64,000 nucleotides of DNA from Mycolicibacterium baixiangningiae. Lineage in GTDB: Bacteria > Actinomycetota > Actinomycetes > Mycobacteriales > Mycobacteriaceae. The stretch covers positions 3,720,001 through 3,784,000 of the forward strand of contig NZ_CP066218.1 of assembly GCF_016313185.1 (NCBI RefSeq). Direction: 5' to 3'. This document shows, in pieces, positions 52,995 to 61,587 of the stretch (positions within the stretch are counted from its first letter, which is position 1; each line of letters starts with the position of its first letter). The notes under the pieces were generated by a model. The model did not search any database, was not told where the DNA came from, and saw only the letters and a list, made by a program, of their open reading frames with translations. Made by a program: the position numbers and the translations under genes.

Positions 52995-54428
52995 CTACCG
53001 GGCGGCACCGGCAAGCGGCAGCGCGGCGGGCACCTCGGTGAGTGGACCGGCGATACCTGCCGCAGCGCGGATTTCGGCGAACGACCGCACCATCGCATCG
53101 GTCGCCTCGTGCGGATCGTCGAGGGTCTGGTCGTCGGTGAGCACCGAGACGCTCAACTGGTCGACGTAGCTCCACACGGTGATGTTCATCCCGCTGCCGA
53201 CGACCAACGGCCCGACGGAGTAGATCTCGTCGACGGACGCGCCGGCGACCAGTCCCAGCTCGCGCGGGCCCGGCACGTTCGAGATGGTCAGGTTCATGAT
53301 CATGCTCGACTCGCGACTCCGCGATTGCCACCGGAAGACCGGCGGGACCAGTTTGGGCGGTAGATAGTTCAGCCACGAGGCGATGAGCGTCGGGCCGAGG
53401 AGGTGGTGATTCTCCTTGGCGATCTGCGTGGCCACGGCCGTCAGCCGCACCCGCTCGAGCGGATCGGCGACGTGCACGGCCAACGACGGTGTCATGTACG
53501 AGAATTCGTTGCCCGACAACCGCTCTGGCGAAGTGTTGAAGGCGATCGGCACTCCCGCGATGAGCGGTGCGTCGGCGCGGCCGTCGTACCGCAGCAGCAG
53601 TTCGCGCAGCGCGCCGGCCGCGGTGGCCAGCACGATGTCGTTGAGGGTGACGCCGAGGGTGCGGGCGACGAGTTTGGCGTCGGCAAGCGCCAGGGGCGCA
53701 GTGGCGAAGCGGCGCACCGGGCTGACGACATGGTTGAGGAACGAGCGCGGCGGCGCGAAGTTGCGGGCCAGGTCGGGATGGGCGCCGCGCTCCCTGCCCC
53801 TGCGGTACACCTGGGACACCCCGGCCGCGGTGTCGCGCAGCAGAGCGGGCAGTCGACGGATCTGCCGGAAGTGGTCGCCGCCCGCCGCGCGCAGCAGTTG
53901 GACGGGAGTCTGCCCTGGGTGCACGGACGGGTCGTTCCCGTCCGCGACCGGTCCCTGCGGCGAGATGGCCCGCGACATCTGGTTCGCCGACGCCACGCCG
54001 TCGGCCAGGACGTGGTGCACCTTGTGCACGATCGCGATGCGGTCGCCCACCAGTCCTTCGACGATGTACATCTCCCACAATGGTTTCGACCGGTCGAGTG
54101 GGGTGCTCGCGATCCGCCCGATCAGTTCGTCGAGTTCACGCCGCCCGCCCGGAGCGGGTACCTCGAGGTGGCGCAGGTGGTAGTCGAAGTCGATGGTCGC
54201 GTTCTGCGCCCACATCGGATGGTGCATGCCCCCGGGGATCTCGACGAGTTGGCGCCGCAGCGGAGGCAGCGCCAACAGCCGCGGTGCGGCCACGCTGCGG
54301 ACGAGCTCACGGCTGTAACCGCCCGCGATATCGGAGATGTCGAGCACGCCGACCTTCAACGTGTGCATGTGGATCTCCGGTGTCTCGCTGTAGAGCATCA
54401 ACGCATCGACACCGTTGAGTCGCTTCAC
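52995..54428 (-). CDS. Wax ester synthase/diacylglycerol O-acyltransferase (WS/DGAT)
   Basis: 477 residues. Catalytic motif HHxxxDG in VHKVHHVLADGVASANQM, and later WS/DGAT blocks NDIVLATAAGALRELLL, GNEFSYMTPSL, and MIMNLTISNVPGPRELGLVAG. Esterifies fatty acyl-CoA to diacylglycerol or fatty alcohol for storage lipid. ATG at 54428 (MKRLNGVDALMLYSE is the typical start MxxLsglDa). Divergent from a DUF427 gene. Mycobacteria carry many paralogues, so acyl preference cannot be given. Confidence 0.93.
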   Translation of the reverse strand: MKRLNGVDALMLYSETPEIHMHTLKVGVLDISDIAGGYSRELVRSVAAPRLLALPPLRRQLVEIPGGMHHPMWAQNATIDFDYHLRHLEVPAPGGRRELDELIGRIASTPLDRSKPLWEMYIVEGLVGDRIAIVHKVHHVLADGVASANQMSRAISPQGPVADGNDPSVHPGQTPVQLLRAAGGDHFRQIRRLPALLRDTAAGVSQVYRRGRERGAHPDLARNFAPPRSFLNHVVSPVRRFATAPLALADAKLVARTLGVTLNDIVLATAAGALRELLLRYDGRADAPLIAGVPIAFNTSPERLSGNEFSYMTPSLAVHVADPLERVRLTAVATQIAKENHHLLGPTLIASWLNYLPPKLVPPVFRWQSRSRESSMIMNLTISNVPGPRELGLVAGASVDEIYSVGPLVVGSGMNITVWSYVDQLSVSVLTDDQTLDDPHEATDAMVRSFAEIRAAAGIAGPLTEVPAALPLAGAAR

Positions 54429-54473
54429 ACTTCACCCCGTCCGTCGTCGTCACCCACCCTGCGCCCCCGGCTC

Positions 54474-54488
54474 GTGTGTTCCACACAC
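54474..54488. promoter_or_regulatory. Short palindrome between WS/DGAT and DUF427 genes
   Basis: GTGTGT-TCC-ACACAC, perfect 6-3-6, in the 164-base divergent region, 46 bases ahead of the WS/DGAT ATG. Size and form fit a TetR-type half-site pair but repetitive GT/AC content makes chance more likely. Confidence 0.3.
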
Positions 54489-54592
54489 TGTGACACGTCC
54501 CCCGGCGGGCCGCCTCGGACGGCACCGGCCCGGCACCCGAGTGCGTGACAGTCAGGCGGTATTTTGTCACCCATCGACCACCAGGAGCGCAC

Positions 54593-55300
54593 ATGACACT
54601 GACCGCCGGACGTGGTCCGCTCAGCGCCGACCCCGCCGGCTGGTTCACGCCTGCGCTCGCGGACGGCGCGGTGTTCGCCGAACCGCACCCCCGCCGCGTC
54701 GTGGCGGTGCAGGCCGGGCGCACCGTCATCGACACCGAGGACGTGGTCATGGTGCACCGACGCGGCCACCCGCTGCGCTACGCCTTCCGGCCTGACGCCG
54801 TCGGCGATCTGCGCGGCACCCCGGTGGCCGAGGCGCCCGGATACGTGCACGTGCCGTGGGATGCGGTGGACACGTGGTTCGAGGAGGGCCGCGAGCTGGT
54901 GCACTATCCCCCGAATCCGTATCACCGGGTGGACTGCCGGCCGACCGACCGCGGGCTGCGCGTCACCGTCGCGGGCACCGTGCTGGTCGATACGACGCGC
55001 ACGGTCGTGGTGTTCGAGACGGCACTGGCCCCGGTGCTCTACGTCGACCCGGCGCATGTCCGCGTCGACCTGCTCCGCCCGAGCGCGACCACCAGCTACT
55101 GCAACTACAAGGGGTGGGCGACGTACTGGTCGGCGGTCACCGACGATGCCGTCACCGACGACGTCGCCTGGTCGTATCCGGATCCCCTGCCCGAATCCCG
55201 GGCCATCGCAGGCTTTCTCAGCTTCGACCCGGCCCGCGCCGAGGTACTCGCCGAACTGCCCGCGGCGGCGGTGGGCGCGGATTGCGGGTGTGAGACGTGA
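54593..55300 (+). CDS. DUF427 domain protein (two copies of the domain)
   Basis: 235 residues containing two DUF427 beta-units: residues about 28–110 (RRVVAVQAGRTVIDTEDVVMVHRRGHPLRYAF) and about 125–220 (GLRVTVAGTVLVDTTRTVVVFETALAPVLYV … SYCNYKGWATYWSAV, the CxYKGxA signature). No signal peptide. ATG at 54593 with AGGAG upstream. Function of the family is unknown. Confidence 0.9.
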   Translation: MTLTAGRGPLSADPAGWFTPALADGAVFAEPHPRRVVAVQAGRTVIDTEDVVMVHRRGHPLRYAFRPDAVGDLRGTPVAEAPGYVHVPWDAVDTWFEEGRELVHYPPNPYHRVDCRPTDRGLRVTVAGTVLVDTTRTVVVFETALAPVLYVDPAHVRVDLLRPSATTSYCNYKGWATYWSAVTDDAVTDDVAWSYPDPLPESRAIAGFLSFDPARAEVLAELPAAAVGADCGCET

Positions 55301-55306
55301 CGTCGC

Positions 55307-56226
55307 TCAGCAGTTCTTGGCGACCAGCGTGCCGAACCGCTCGATGGTCTCCCGCGCGTGGGCGAGAGTGTCACCGGGAATCGTGACCTGGATCCACGTG
55401 ACGCCGAGCCGCTCGAGTGCGGCGACTCCCTCGAGGTAGCGGTCGGCGTCGAAGTCGTCACTGCCGGGATCACCGCCGCCGAGGTTGGTGAACGTGACAT
55501 CGACCGTGGCGGGATCGCGGGCCTGCGCATCGCACCGGCGGCGAAGATCCTCGATCGCCTCGCCGAGCCGGTGCACCGAGTCGAGTGGGGCGGTGCGGGC
55601 GGTCTGCGCCAGCATGGCGGGCGCCGGGAAGGACACCACCCGTCTCCGAAGGTCACGACGCGGGCGCGGGCGGCGGCGGTGTTCCCTCCGATCCAGATCG
55701 GTGGGTGGGGGTTGCTGAGGGGACGCGGATGGGCGGTGATGCCGCCGGCGGTGAAATGCCGGCCCTCGAACGACACCTCGTCAGAGGTCCACACCGCGCG
55801 GATCACCGACAGCGCCTCGGTGAAGAGGTCGGCGCGTTCGTCGTAGTCGACACCGAGTGCGGCGAATTCGCGTTTGAGATAGCCCACCCCCACGGCGAGG
55901 GTGAACCGTCCACCGGAGAGCAGATCCAGTGTCGCACCGGATTTGGCCACCACGAACGGGTTGCGGTACGGCAGCACCACGATGTTCGGGATCAGCCGCA
56001 GGGTGCTGGTGTGCGCCGCCGCGAAGCTCATCGCGACGAAGGGATCGAGCGCGTCGTGGCCTCCGGCGTCGAGCCAGCGCTGCGTGGGCGCCGGATGGTC
56101 GGTGAAGCCGAAGCCGGAGAAGCCGGCCGCCTCTGCCGCCACCGCAACCGCCGCCACCCCGTCGCCGGTCACCAGTTCCGGGTTGTACGGATGGGTGTGC
56201 ATCGGGTGGGTGATGGTGAAATGCAT
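55307..56226 (-). pseudogene. F420-dependent LLM-class oxidoreductase, frameshifted
   Basis: A luciferase-like monooxygenase-fold gene of about 306 residues broken into two frames. Frame 1 (from ATG 56226) runs MHFTITHPMHTHPYNPELVT … TAAARARVVTFGDGWCP; the expected continuation FPAPAMLAQTARTAPLDSVHRLG is found in another frame (to the stop at 55307). One base is missing near 55629–55630, where CCTTCCCGG on the minus strand should be CCTTTCCCGG. Frame 1 instead runs on into antisense of DUF427. Either a recent inactivation or a sequencing error in a short homopolymer. Everything else looks intact. Confidence 0.8.
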
Positions 56227-56282
56227 ACCGCGTTCCTCGCTTCTGCGTGCGACGCCGCCCTCGTTGTGCCGGGCCCGTCGAT

Positions 56283-56297
56283 GAGAATACGATTCTC
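56283..56297. promoter_or_regulatory. Palindromic operator between the divergent LLM genes
   Basis: GAGAAT-ACG-ATTCTC, perfect 6-3-6, in the 113-base divergent region, 43 bases before ATG 56340 and 57 before ATG 56226. Similar AGAAT-N3-ATTCT sites are common before mycobacterial lipid genes under TetR regulators, from memory. No regulator gene is adjacent. Confidence 0.55.
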
Positions 56298-56339
56298 CGC
56301 GACGGCGAAGCCCACTTTCGCCGAGGTGGGAGCGGCCAC

Positions 56340-57272
56340 ATGGTGGATCTCGACGTCGGCGTCTACGTACCGCAGATCGGGTTCACCTATCCGGACATGC
56401 TGCACCGGGCCACCCGCTGTGAAGCGCTCGGCATCGGATCCCTGTGGCTCTACGACCACCTCTACGGACCCGGCGCGCCGGACTACCCGTCGATGGAGGC
56501 CTGGACCCTGGCGACGGCGCTGCTGTGCGGCACCGAGCGGCTGCGGGTGGGACACATGGTGTTGTGCAACCAGTTCCGGCATCCGGCGGTGCTGGCCAAG
56601 ATGGCGACCACCCTCGACCACATCGCCGGCGGGAGGCTGCAGTTCGGGATCGGCAGCGGGTCCATCGAGGACGAGCACCGGCGCGCGGGCCTGGACTGGG
56701 GTTCGTTCGCCGAACGGTCCGAGCGCCTGGCCGAGACACTGGAGATCCTCACGCAGGCGTTCACCACCGGGCGGGTCGACATGGCGGGCAGGCACTACCG
56801 CGTGCACGACGTGCCGATCACCCCGCGACCGCAGGACGGCACCCGGCCGCCGATCGTCGTGGGCGGGGTCGGGGAGCGGTACACGTTGCCGTTGGTCGCG
56901 CGGTACGCCGACGTATGGAACGTGCCGACCTATGCGCTGGCCGATCTGCGGCACAAGGTCGAGGTGTTGCGCGGCATCTGCGCCGACGTGGGCCGCGATC
57001 CCGACACGATCGTGATGTCGGTCGAGGCGGTGATGGCACTCGCCCCGGACGACGCGTCGCTGCCCGACGTGCGCCGATTGGCCGAGAAGCGTTTCGGCGG
57101 GCCAGGATTCGGGCTCGCCGACGGAGGTCTGGTCGGCACCGCACCTGCGATCGTCGACCGGCTGCACGAGCTCGCGAACATCGGATTCCGGCAGGTGGTG
57201 CTGTTCACCCACGACCGGGCCTCCGATCAGACCCTCGACCTGCTCGCCGGGCAGGTCCTCGCACGCCTGTGA
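56340..57272 (+). CDS. F420-dependent LLM-class oxidoreductase
   Basis: 310-residue TIM-barrel of the luciferase-like monooxygenase superfamily: MVDLDVGVYVPQIGFTYPDML, GIGSLWLYDHLYGPGAPDYPSMEAWT, TTLDHIAGGRLQFGIGSGS and PPIVVGGVGERYTLPLVARYADVWNV. The family uses F420 or FMN for hydride transfer; mycobacteria are rich in F420 forms. Substrate unknown. ATG at 56340 overlaps GGGAG-type purines upstream. Convergent with the acyl-CoA dehydrogenase gene, two bases apart. Confidence 0.9.
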   Translation: MVDLDVGVYVPQIGFTYPDMLHRATRCEALGIGSLWLYDHLYGPGAPDYPSMEAWTLATALLCGTERLRVGHMVLCNQFRHPAVLAKMATTLDHIAGGRLQFGIGSGSIEDEHRRAGLDWGSFAERSERLAETLEILTQAFTTGRVDMAGRHYRVHDVPITPRPQDGTRPPIVVGGVGERYTLPLVARYADVWNVPTYALADLRHKVEVLRGICADVGRDPDTIVMSVEAVMALAPDDASLPDVRRLAEKRFGGPGFGLADGGLVGTAPAIVDRLHELANIGFRQVVLFTHDRASDQTLDLLAGQVLARL

Positions 57273-57274
57273 GG

Positions 57275-58462
57275 TCAGCGCGGCGGCGAGTAGTCGGGCC
57301 GGCCGAGACCCAGTGCGTGTTGCGCGATCATGTTGCGGAACACCTCGAGCGTTCCGCCGTAGATGCCGGTCGGCCCGGCGAGACGGAACACGTACTCCGC
57401 TCCCCCGTCGTCGGCCGCGCCGACCGTGCCGATGGGTAGTGCCGCGGCCGCGCCGAGGATGTCCATCAGGTCCGGCGAGACTTCACGCATCGTCTGGGCG
57501 ATCGCCACGCGCCCGAACATCCCCGGTGTGCTCATCGCCGCCTCCATCCGCGCGATGCCGTGGCCCAGCCGGTATGCCACCGAACCGTCGTCGATGCGCC
57601 TGCGGCCGGCGGCATCCGGCGTGGCGACGATCGCCGCGATGCGGTCCACCGCGTCGGCCATCACCGTGATGTGTTCGGTCATGACCGCGATCTTCTGCAG
57701 ACCGTCGTCGGCGCGTTCACCGGTGCCGTGTTCGGCGTCGAGAGCCCCGCGAAGCACCGACCATCCGGCGTTGACGTCACCGACGCGGTAGCGATCGCTG
57801 ATCCGGACGTCGCTGTAGTACGTGATGTTCGTGCGGTCGCCGTCGATGGTGCGCAGCGGTTGGATCTCGACTCCCGGCGCATCGAGCGGCACCAGGAACA
57901 TGGTGAGGCTCTTGTGTTTCGGCGCCGCCGGATCGGTGTTGGTGATCAGGAAGACGTAGTGCGCGTTCTGGGCGTTCGAGGTGAACATCTTGGAGCCATT
58001 GATAATCCAAGTCGATCCATCCGCTTCCCGCACCGCCCTGGTCTTGCACGTCGCCACGTCGGATCCGCCTTCGGGTTCGGTGTAGCCCAGGCACAGGCGC
58101 AGCCGACCGGACATGACACCGGGCAGCACGTCGTCGACGAGGTCCGGCGAGGCGAAGTGTTCGACCGTGTGAGCGACCATCGCCGTGGTCCCCCAGTGGA
58201 ACCATGGGGTGTGCGCCCGGCCGATCTCGAGGTCCCAGATGCGCCGGCGCACCGCGGAGAATCCGCCGTCGGCCGCGCGGCGGTAGTCGGCGGCGAGGTA
58301 ACCCGCATCGCCGAGCGCCACGTGCACACGCTCATCGAAGTTCTCGCCGGTCTCCCGGTCGCGCGCGATCACCTCCTCGGTCACCACCGTGCGCAGGAAT
58401 TCCCGGAGTTCGTGCTGGAAGACCCGATCCTCCTCGGACAGGTCGACGACGGAGAAGTCCAT
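57275..58462 (-). CDS. Acyl-CoA dehydrogenase (FadE family)
   Basis: 395-residue FAD enzyme: CLGYTEPEGGSDVATCKTRAV (active-site/FAD block), WIINGSKMFTSNAQNAHYVFL, and the C-terminal YGGTLEVFRNMIAQHALGLGRPDY. The Ile-Tyr-Gly-Gly-Thr stretch replaces the classical catalytic-Glu neighbourhood, as in the FadE26–FadE34 steroid/lipid group, which often works as a heteromer; no partner FadE lies adjacent. ATG at 58462 is predicted to be leaderless from the shared promoter element. Confidence 0.92.
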   Translation of the reverse strand: MDFSVVDLSEEDRVFQHELREFLRTVVTEEVIARDRETGENFDERVHVALGDAGYLAADYRRAADGGFSAVRRRIWDLEIGRAHTPWFHWGTTAMVAHTVEHFASPDLVDDVLPGVMSGRLRLCLGYTEPEGGSDVATCKTRAVREADGSTWIINGSKMFTSNAQNAHYVFLITNTDPAAPKHKSLTMFLVPLDAPGVEIQPLRTIDGDRTNITYYSDVRISDRYRVGDVNAGWSVLRGALDAEHGTGERADDGLQKIAVMTEHITVMADAVDRIAAIVATPDAAGRRRIDDGSVAYRLGHGIARMEAAMSTPGMFGRVAIAQTMREVSPDLMDILGAAAALPIGTVGAADDGGAEYVFRLAGPTGIYGGTLEVFRNMIAQHALGLGRPDYSPPR

Positions 58463-58468
58463 CCGATG

Positions 58469-58497
58469 AGCGTGACATTGCTGCCACGGTCTGTAAA
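58469..58497 (-). promoter_or_regulatory. Promoter-like bipartite element, copy 2 (fadE)
   Basis: Minus strand TTTACAG-N13-TGTCACGCT: -35 TTTACA, 17-bp spacer, extended -10 TGT-CACGCT, then six bases to the ATG at 58462, so the mRNA would be leaderless. Identical fixed bases and spacing to 52905–52933. Confidence 0.6.
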
Positions 58498-58545
58498 GGT
58501 GGGGATGTCGCGCCGGAGTCGGGCGCCACGCAGGAAGGCAGGCCG

Positions 58546-58689
58546 TTGGGCATCGTCACGACCAGTTCGGACACCGCGTTCGCCTATGCGCCCGAGGCGA
58601 TCTACGACTTCGTCACCAATCCCGCGAACATCGATCGCTACCATGCCGCGGTCGCCCGCGAACTCGACGCGCAGCGCGTCACCGCCTGA
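58546..58689 (+). pseudogene. Remnant of an SRPBCC (START-like) protein
   Basis: 47 codons from TTG 58546 (GGAAGG ribosome-binding site upstream): LGIVTTSSDTAFAYAPEAIYDFVTNPAN followed by IDRYHAAVARELDAQRVTA and stop. The first part is the N-terminus of a mycobacterial SRPBCC/polyketide-cyclase-like family of about 150–160 residues; the last part looks like the C-terminal helix of the same family. The middle is missing in frame, as if recombination between two NPAN-coding stretches deleted it. Divergent from fadE. Confidence 0.6.
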
Positions 58690-58696
58690 CCACCAC

Positions 58697-59638
58697 TCAG
58701 TCGTGCAGTGCCCGCCGCAAGGCCGCCGACTGCAGCGCGAACAGCTGCCTGCTGACCTCCCAATCCGGCAGCAGAGAGTCGAACCCGTGGCAGGTGCCGG
58801 GGAACACGTGCAGTTCCGTCGCCACCCCGGCGCCGAGCAGTCGCCGCGCGTAGTCGAGCGCTTCGTCACGCAGCGGGTCGAGTTCGGAGCAGCTGATGAA
58901 TGTGGGCGGCAACCCGGTCACGTCGGCGCGGCGCGCCGGTGCGGTGGAACGGGCCGGTTCGGTGGGGTGAGCGCCAGGGAGGTAGTACCGCCACATCTGC
59001 TCGACGGCAGGGCCGTCGAAGCCCGGGGTGTTGGTGAACTCCCGCTGCGAGGGAGTGGACCGGTCGTCGAGGACCGGTTGATGGAGTAGCTGAAACACCA
59101 CGGGTGGCGCCGACCTCGCCGCGGCCGCCTGCGCCAGCAGAGCGGCCAACGCTCCGCCCGCGCTGTTGCCCGCGACCGCGATACGCGACGAATTTAATTG
59201 CAGCTCAACCGATTTCGCGACCGCCCAGCGCAGCGCGGTCAGCGCATCGTCGACGGCCGCCGGATGTGGGTGTTCGGGCGCCAACCGGTAGCCGACCGAG
59301 ATCACGGTGCACTCCGCACGCCTGGCGAACTCCACGCACTGCAGGTGATCGGTGTCCAGGTTGCCCAGGACGAAGGCGCCCGAGTGGCAGTACACCACCG
59401 CGGGTGCCGGCGAGGGGCGACCGCGGTACACGCGGACGGCAACCGATCTCCCCTCGAATTCTGCTGTCTCGTCCGAGATCTCGACACCCCCCGGGTCGAG
59501 CGCCGCGGCGCTCTCACGGCGCCGGCTGTCGAGGGATCTGCGCACGACGTCGAGGTTCTCCGGTGACAGGTCGGTGCGGGCAGCGGCGAACTGCCGCAAT
59601 GCGGGGTGTAGCCGCGACCCCGTGCCGGACTCCGTCAC
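58697..59638 (-). CDS. HSL-type alpha/beta hydrolase (esterase/lipase)
   Basis: 313 residues of the hormone-sensitive-lipase family. Oxyanion motif is HSGAF (VVYCHSGAFVLGNLDTDH) instead of HGGGF, a variant seen in some mycobacterial Lip proteins; nucleophile in VAGNSAGGALAALL; Asp in ELDPLRDEALDYARRL; His in FPGTCHGFDS. The catalytic triad is complete. No signal peptide. GTG at 59638. Ten bases separate it from the next gene, so they may form an operon with the BVMO cluster. Confidence 0.92.
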   Translation of the reverse strand: MTESGTGSRLHPALRQFAAARTDLSPENLDVVRRSLDSRRRESAAALDPGGVEISDETAEFEGRSVAVRVYRGRPSPAPAVVYCHSGAFVLGNLDTDHLQCVEFARRAECTVISVGYRLAPEHPHPAAVDDALTALRWAVAKSVELQLNSSRIAVAGNSAGGALAALLAQAAAARSAPPVVFQLLHQPVLDDRSTPSQREFTNTPGFDGPAVEQMWRYYLPGAHPTEPARSTAPARRADVTGLPPTFISCSELDPLRDEALDYARRLLGAGVATELHVFPGTCHGFDSLLPDWEVSRQLFALQSAALRRALHD

Positions 59639-59648
59639 ACCACGGTCC

Positions 59649-60032
59649 TCAACGTCCCTTCTTCGGTCCGGCGCCGGTCAGCGCGTACGCCGCGGCCGCA
59701 CCGAACATCGACGCGGTGACCGCGGTGGTGATCCGGGCCTGCCGGTCCAGGGCCGGTGCGCGCAGACCGGTGAGCACCTCCACCGCGGTGAGACCCACCG
59801 TGGCTCCCAGCGCCGGCCGAGCGCCCCCACCGCTGAGCAGGATGGCCCCCAGGGCGGCTTCGCGCATGGCGTACATCTGGGTCAGATGGTGACGCTCGGC
59901 CACCGCGCCCGATGCGGACGTATTGGTCAGGCGTTTCGGCGTCACCGTGCCGACGACTCCGACGAGCAACATGAGCGCACCCATGACGCCTTGGATGCGG
60001 CGCGAGGTGCGGGGACTGGCGATCATGGTCAT
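59649..60032 (-). CDS. Small four-helix membrane protein (DUF4267-like)
   Basis: 127 residues with three to four hydrophobic helices (VMGALMLLVGVVGTVTP, AALGAILLSGGGARPALGATVGLTAVEVL, TAVTASMFGAAAAYALTGA) and a basic C-terminal PKKGR. Resembles the DUF4267/DoxX-like small membrane families; assignment tentative. ATG at 60032 has GAGGAG nine bases upstream; longer frame to 60137 has no such site. Lies 25 bases from the BVMO stop. Confidence 0.75.
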   Translation of the reverse strand: MTMIASPRTSRRIQGVMGALMLLVGVVGTVTPKRLTNTSASGAVAERHHLTQMYAMREAALGAILLSGGGARPALGATVGLTAVEVLTGLRAPALDRQARITTAVTASMFGAAAAYALTGAGPKKGR

Positions 60033-60057
60033 CGTGGTGAACTCCTCGGGTAGGCGG

Positions 60058-61587
60058 TCATCGGTCTGCCATCGTGTGCGTGTGCACCTCGATGGTGGGG
60101 AGGTGCGCCGGCGCATCGAAGGTGTAGTCGGCGGCACGGAAGTGCCGTGTCATCGACCAGAAGGCGCGGGCGCTGCGCGGCCACTGGGTGACCACGCGGC
60201 CGTTGGGGGCCCGAAAGTAGTTGCTGCACCGGGTGGTCCACACGGTGCCCGCCATCCAGGCGTCGATCTTGGCGATGAATTCCACCATCGTCTGCGGCCG
60301 CACGGCGATGTAGGACTTGCGCCTGCGGCGCATGTACTCGAGGGCCCGCACGAGGTAGTGGGCCTGCGCCTCGAGGATGAAGATCACGCTGTTGGACCCG
60401 ACATTGGTGTTGGGCCCGTAGAGCATGAAGAAGTTCGGGAACCCGGGCACCGCCATCCCCAGATAGGCGTACGCGCCGTCACGCCACTTGTCGCGCAGGG
60501 CCCCGTCTTCGCCGACCACGTCGATCTGGCCGAGATAGTCGGCCGCCGCGTAGCCGGTCGCGCACAGCACCACGTCGACATCCAGTTCCGTACCGTCGTC
60601 GGTGACCAGCGACCGGGCCCGTAGCGACCGGGCGGCGCTCGACACGACCTCGACGTGCGGCTGGTTCAGCGCCTGCAGGTAATCGGTCGCGAACACCAAC
60701 CGCTTGCATCCGAGCGGATGCGTGGGTGTCAGCTTGTGCCGCAGTGCGTCGTCGCGCACCGTCGCCTCCAGGGCCCGGGTGGCGATGCTCGTGAATTCCT
60801 GGGTCTTGTCGCTGCCGTTCTCGATCACCGAGATGTTGCGCTCGCTGCGCAGCCAGAGCCTCGTGCGGTAGACCCGCTTGGCCAGCGGGATGTGGGCGAA
60901 CATCCACTTCTCGCGATCGGTGTACGGGCGATCCGGCTTGGGCAGGATCCAGGTCGGTGACCGCTGTACGGAGTACACCTTCGCGGCGACCTTCGCCACC
61001 TCCGGAAGCAGCTGCGCCGCTGTCGAACCCGTGCCCAGAACCGCCACCCGAGCACCGCCCAGATCCGCAGAGGGGTCCCACCGGGCGGTGTGCATCACGA
61101 CCCCGGTGAACGCTCCCTCCTCCACCAGATCCGGCATGACCGGGCGGGTGAACATGCCCACCGCGGAGACGACCACGTCGAACCGGTAGGTGTCCCCGCC
61201 GGCGGTGCGCAGTTCCCAGTCGCGCGAGGCGCCGTCCCAGCGGGCGGAGACGATCTCGGTGCGCAGCGTCAGGTGAGCGCCCAGGTCGTGACGGCGCGCG
61301 CACGTCTCGAAGTACTCGAGGATCTCCGGTTGCGCCGACCACAACCGCGACCAGCCGGCGTTGAGGTCGAAGGAGTACGAGTAGAGGTGCGATTTCACGT
61401 CGCAGGCCAGGCCCGGGTAGGTGTTGATCCGCCAGGTGCCGCCGACGCCGTCCTCGCGGTCGAAGATGGTGAAGTCGTCGAAGCCGGCCTTCTTCAGGAA
61501 GATTCCCAGCGCGAGCCCACCCGGGCCGGCGCCGATGACCCCGACCGACAGGGTTTTTCGCACCGACGATCTCGTCACGCTACTCAT
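60058..61587 (-). CDS. Flavin-containing (Baeyer–Villiger type) monooxygenase
   Basis: 509 residues: FAD site VGVIGAGPGGLALGIFL (about 16–32), the BVMO fingerprint FxGxxxHTxxW as FTGVVMHTARW, NADPH site VAVLGTGSTAAQLL, and C-terminal DVVLCATGYAAADY. BVMOs insert oxygen next to a carbonyl of ketones. Translationally linked to the SDR gene upstream (ATGA at 61584–61587), so the SDR may make or use the ketone. ATG at 61587. Substrate unknown; terpenoid, steroid or cyclic ketone possible. Confidence 0.93.
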   Translation of the reverse strand: MSSVTRSSVRKTLSVGVIGAGPGGLALGIFLKKAGFDDFTIFDREDGVGGTWRINTYPGLACDVKSHLYSYSFDLNAGWSRLWSAQPEILEYFETCARRHDLGAHLTLRTEIVSARWDGASRDWELRTAGGDTYRFDVVVSAVGMFTRPVMPDLVEEGAFTGVVMHTARWDPSADLGGARVAVLGTGSTAAQLLPEVAKVAAKVYSVQRSPTWILPKPDRPYTDREKWMFAHIPLAKRVYRTRLWLRSERNISVIENGSDKTQEFTSIATRALEATVRDDALRHKLTPTHPLGCKRLVFATDYLQALNQPHVEVVSSAARSLRARSLVTDDGTELDVDVVLCATGYAAADYLGQIDVVGEDGALRDKWRDGAYAYLGMAVPGFPNFFMLYGPNTNVGSNSVIFILEAQAHYLVRALEYMRRRRKSYIAVRPQTMVEFIAKIDAWMAGTVWTTRCSNYFRAPNGRVVTQWPRSARAFWSMTRHFRAADYTFDAPAHLPTIEVHTHTMADR

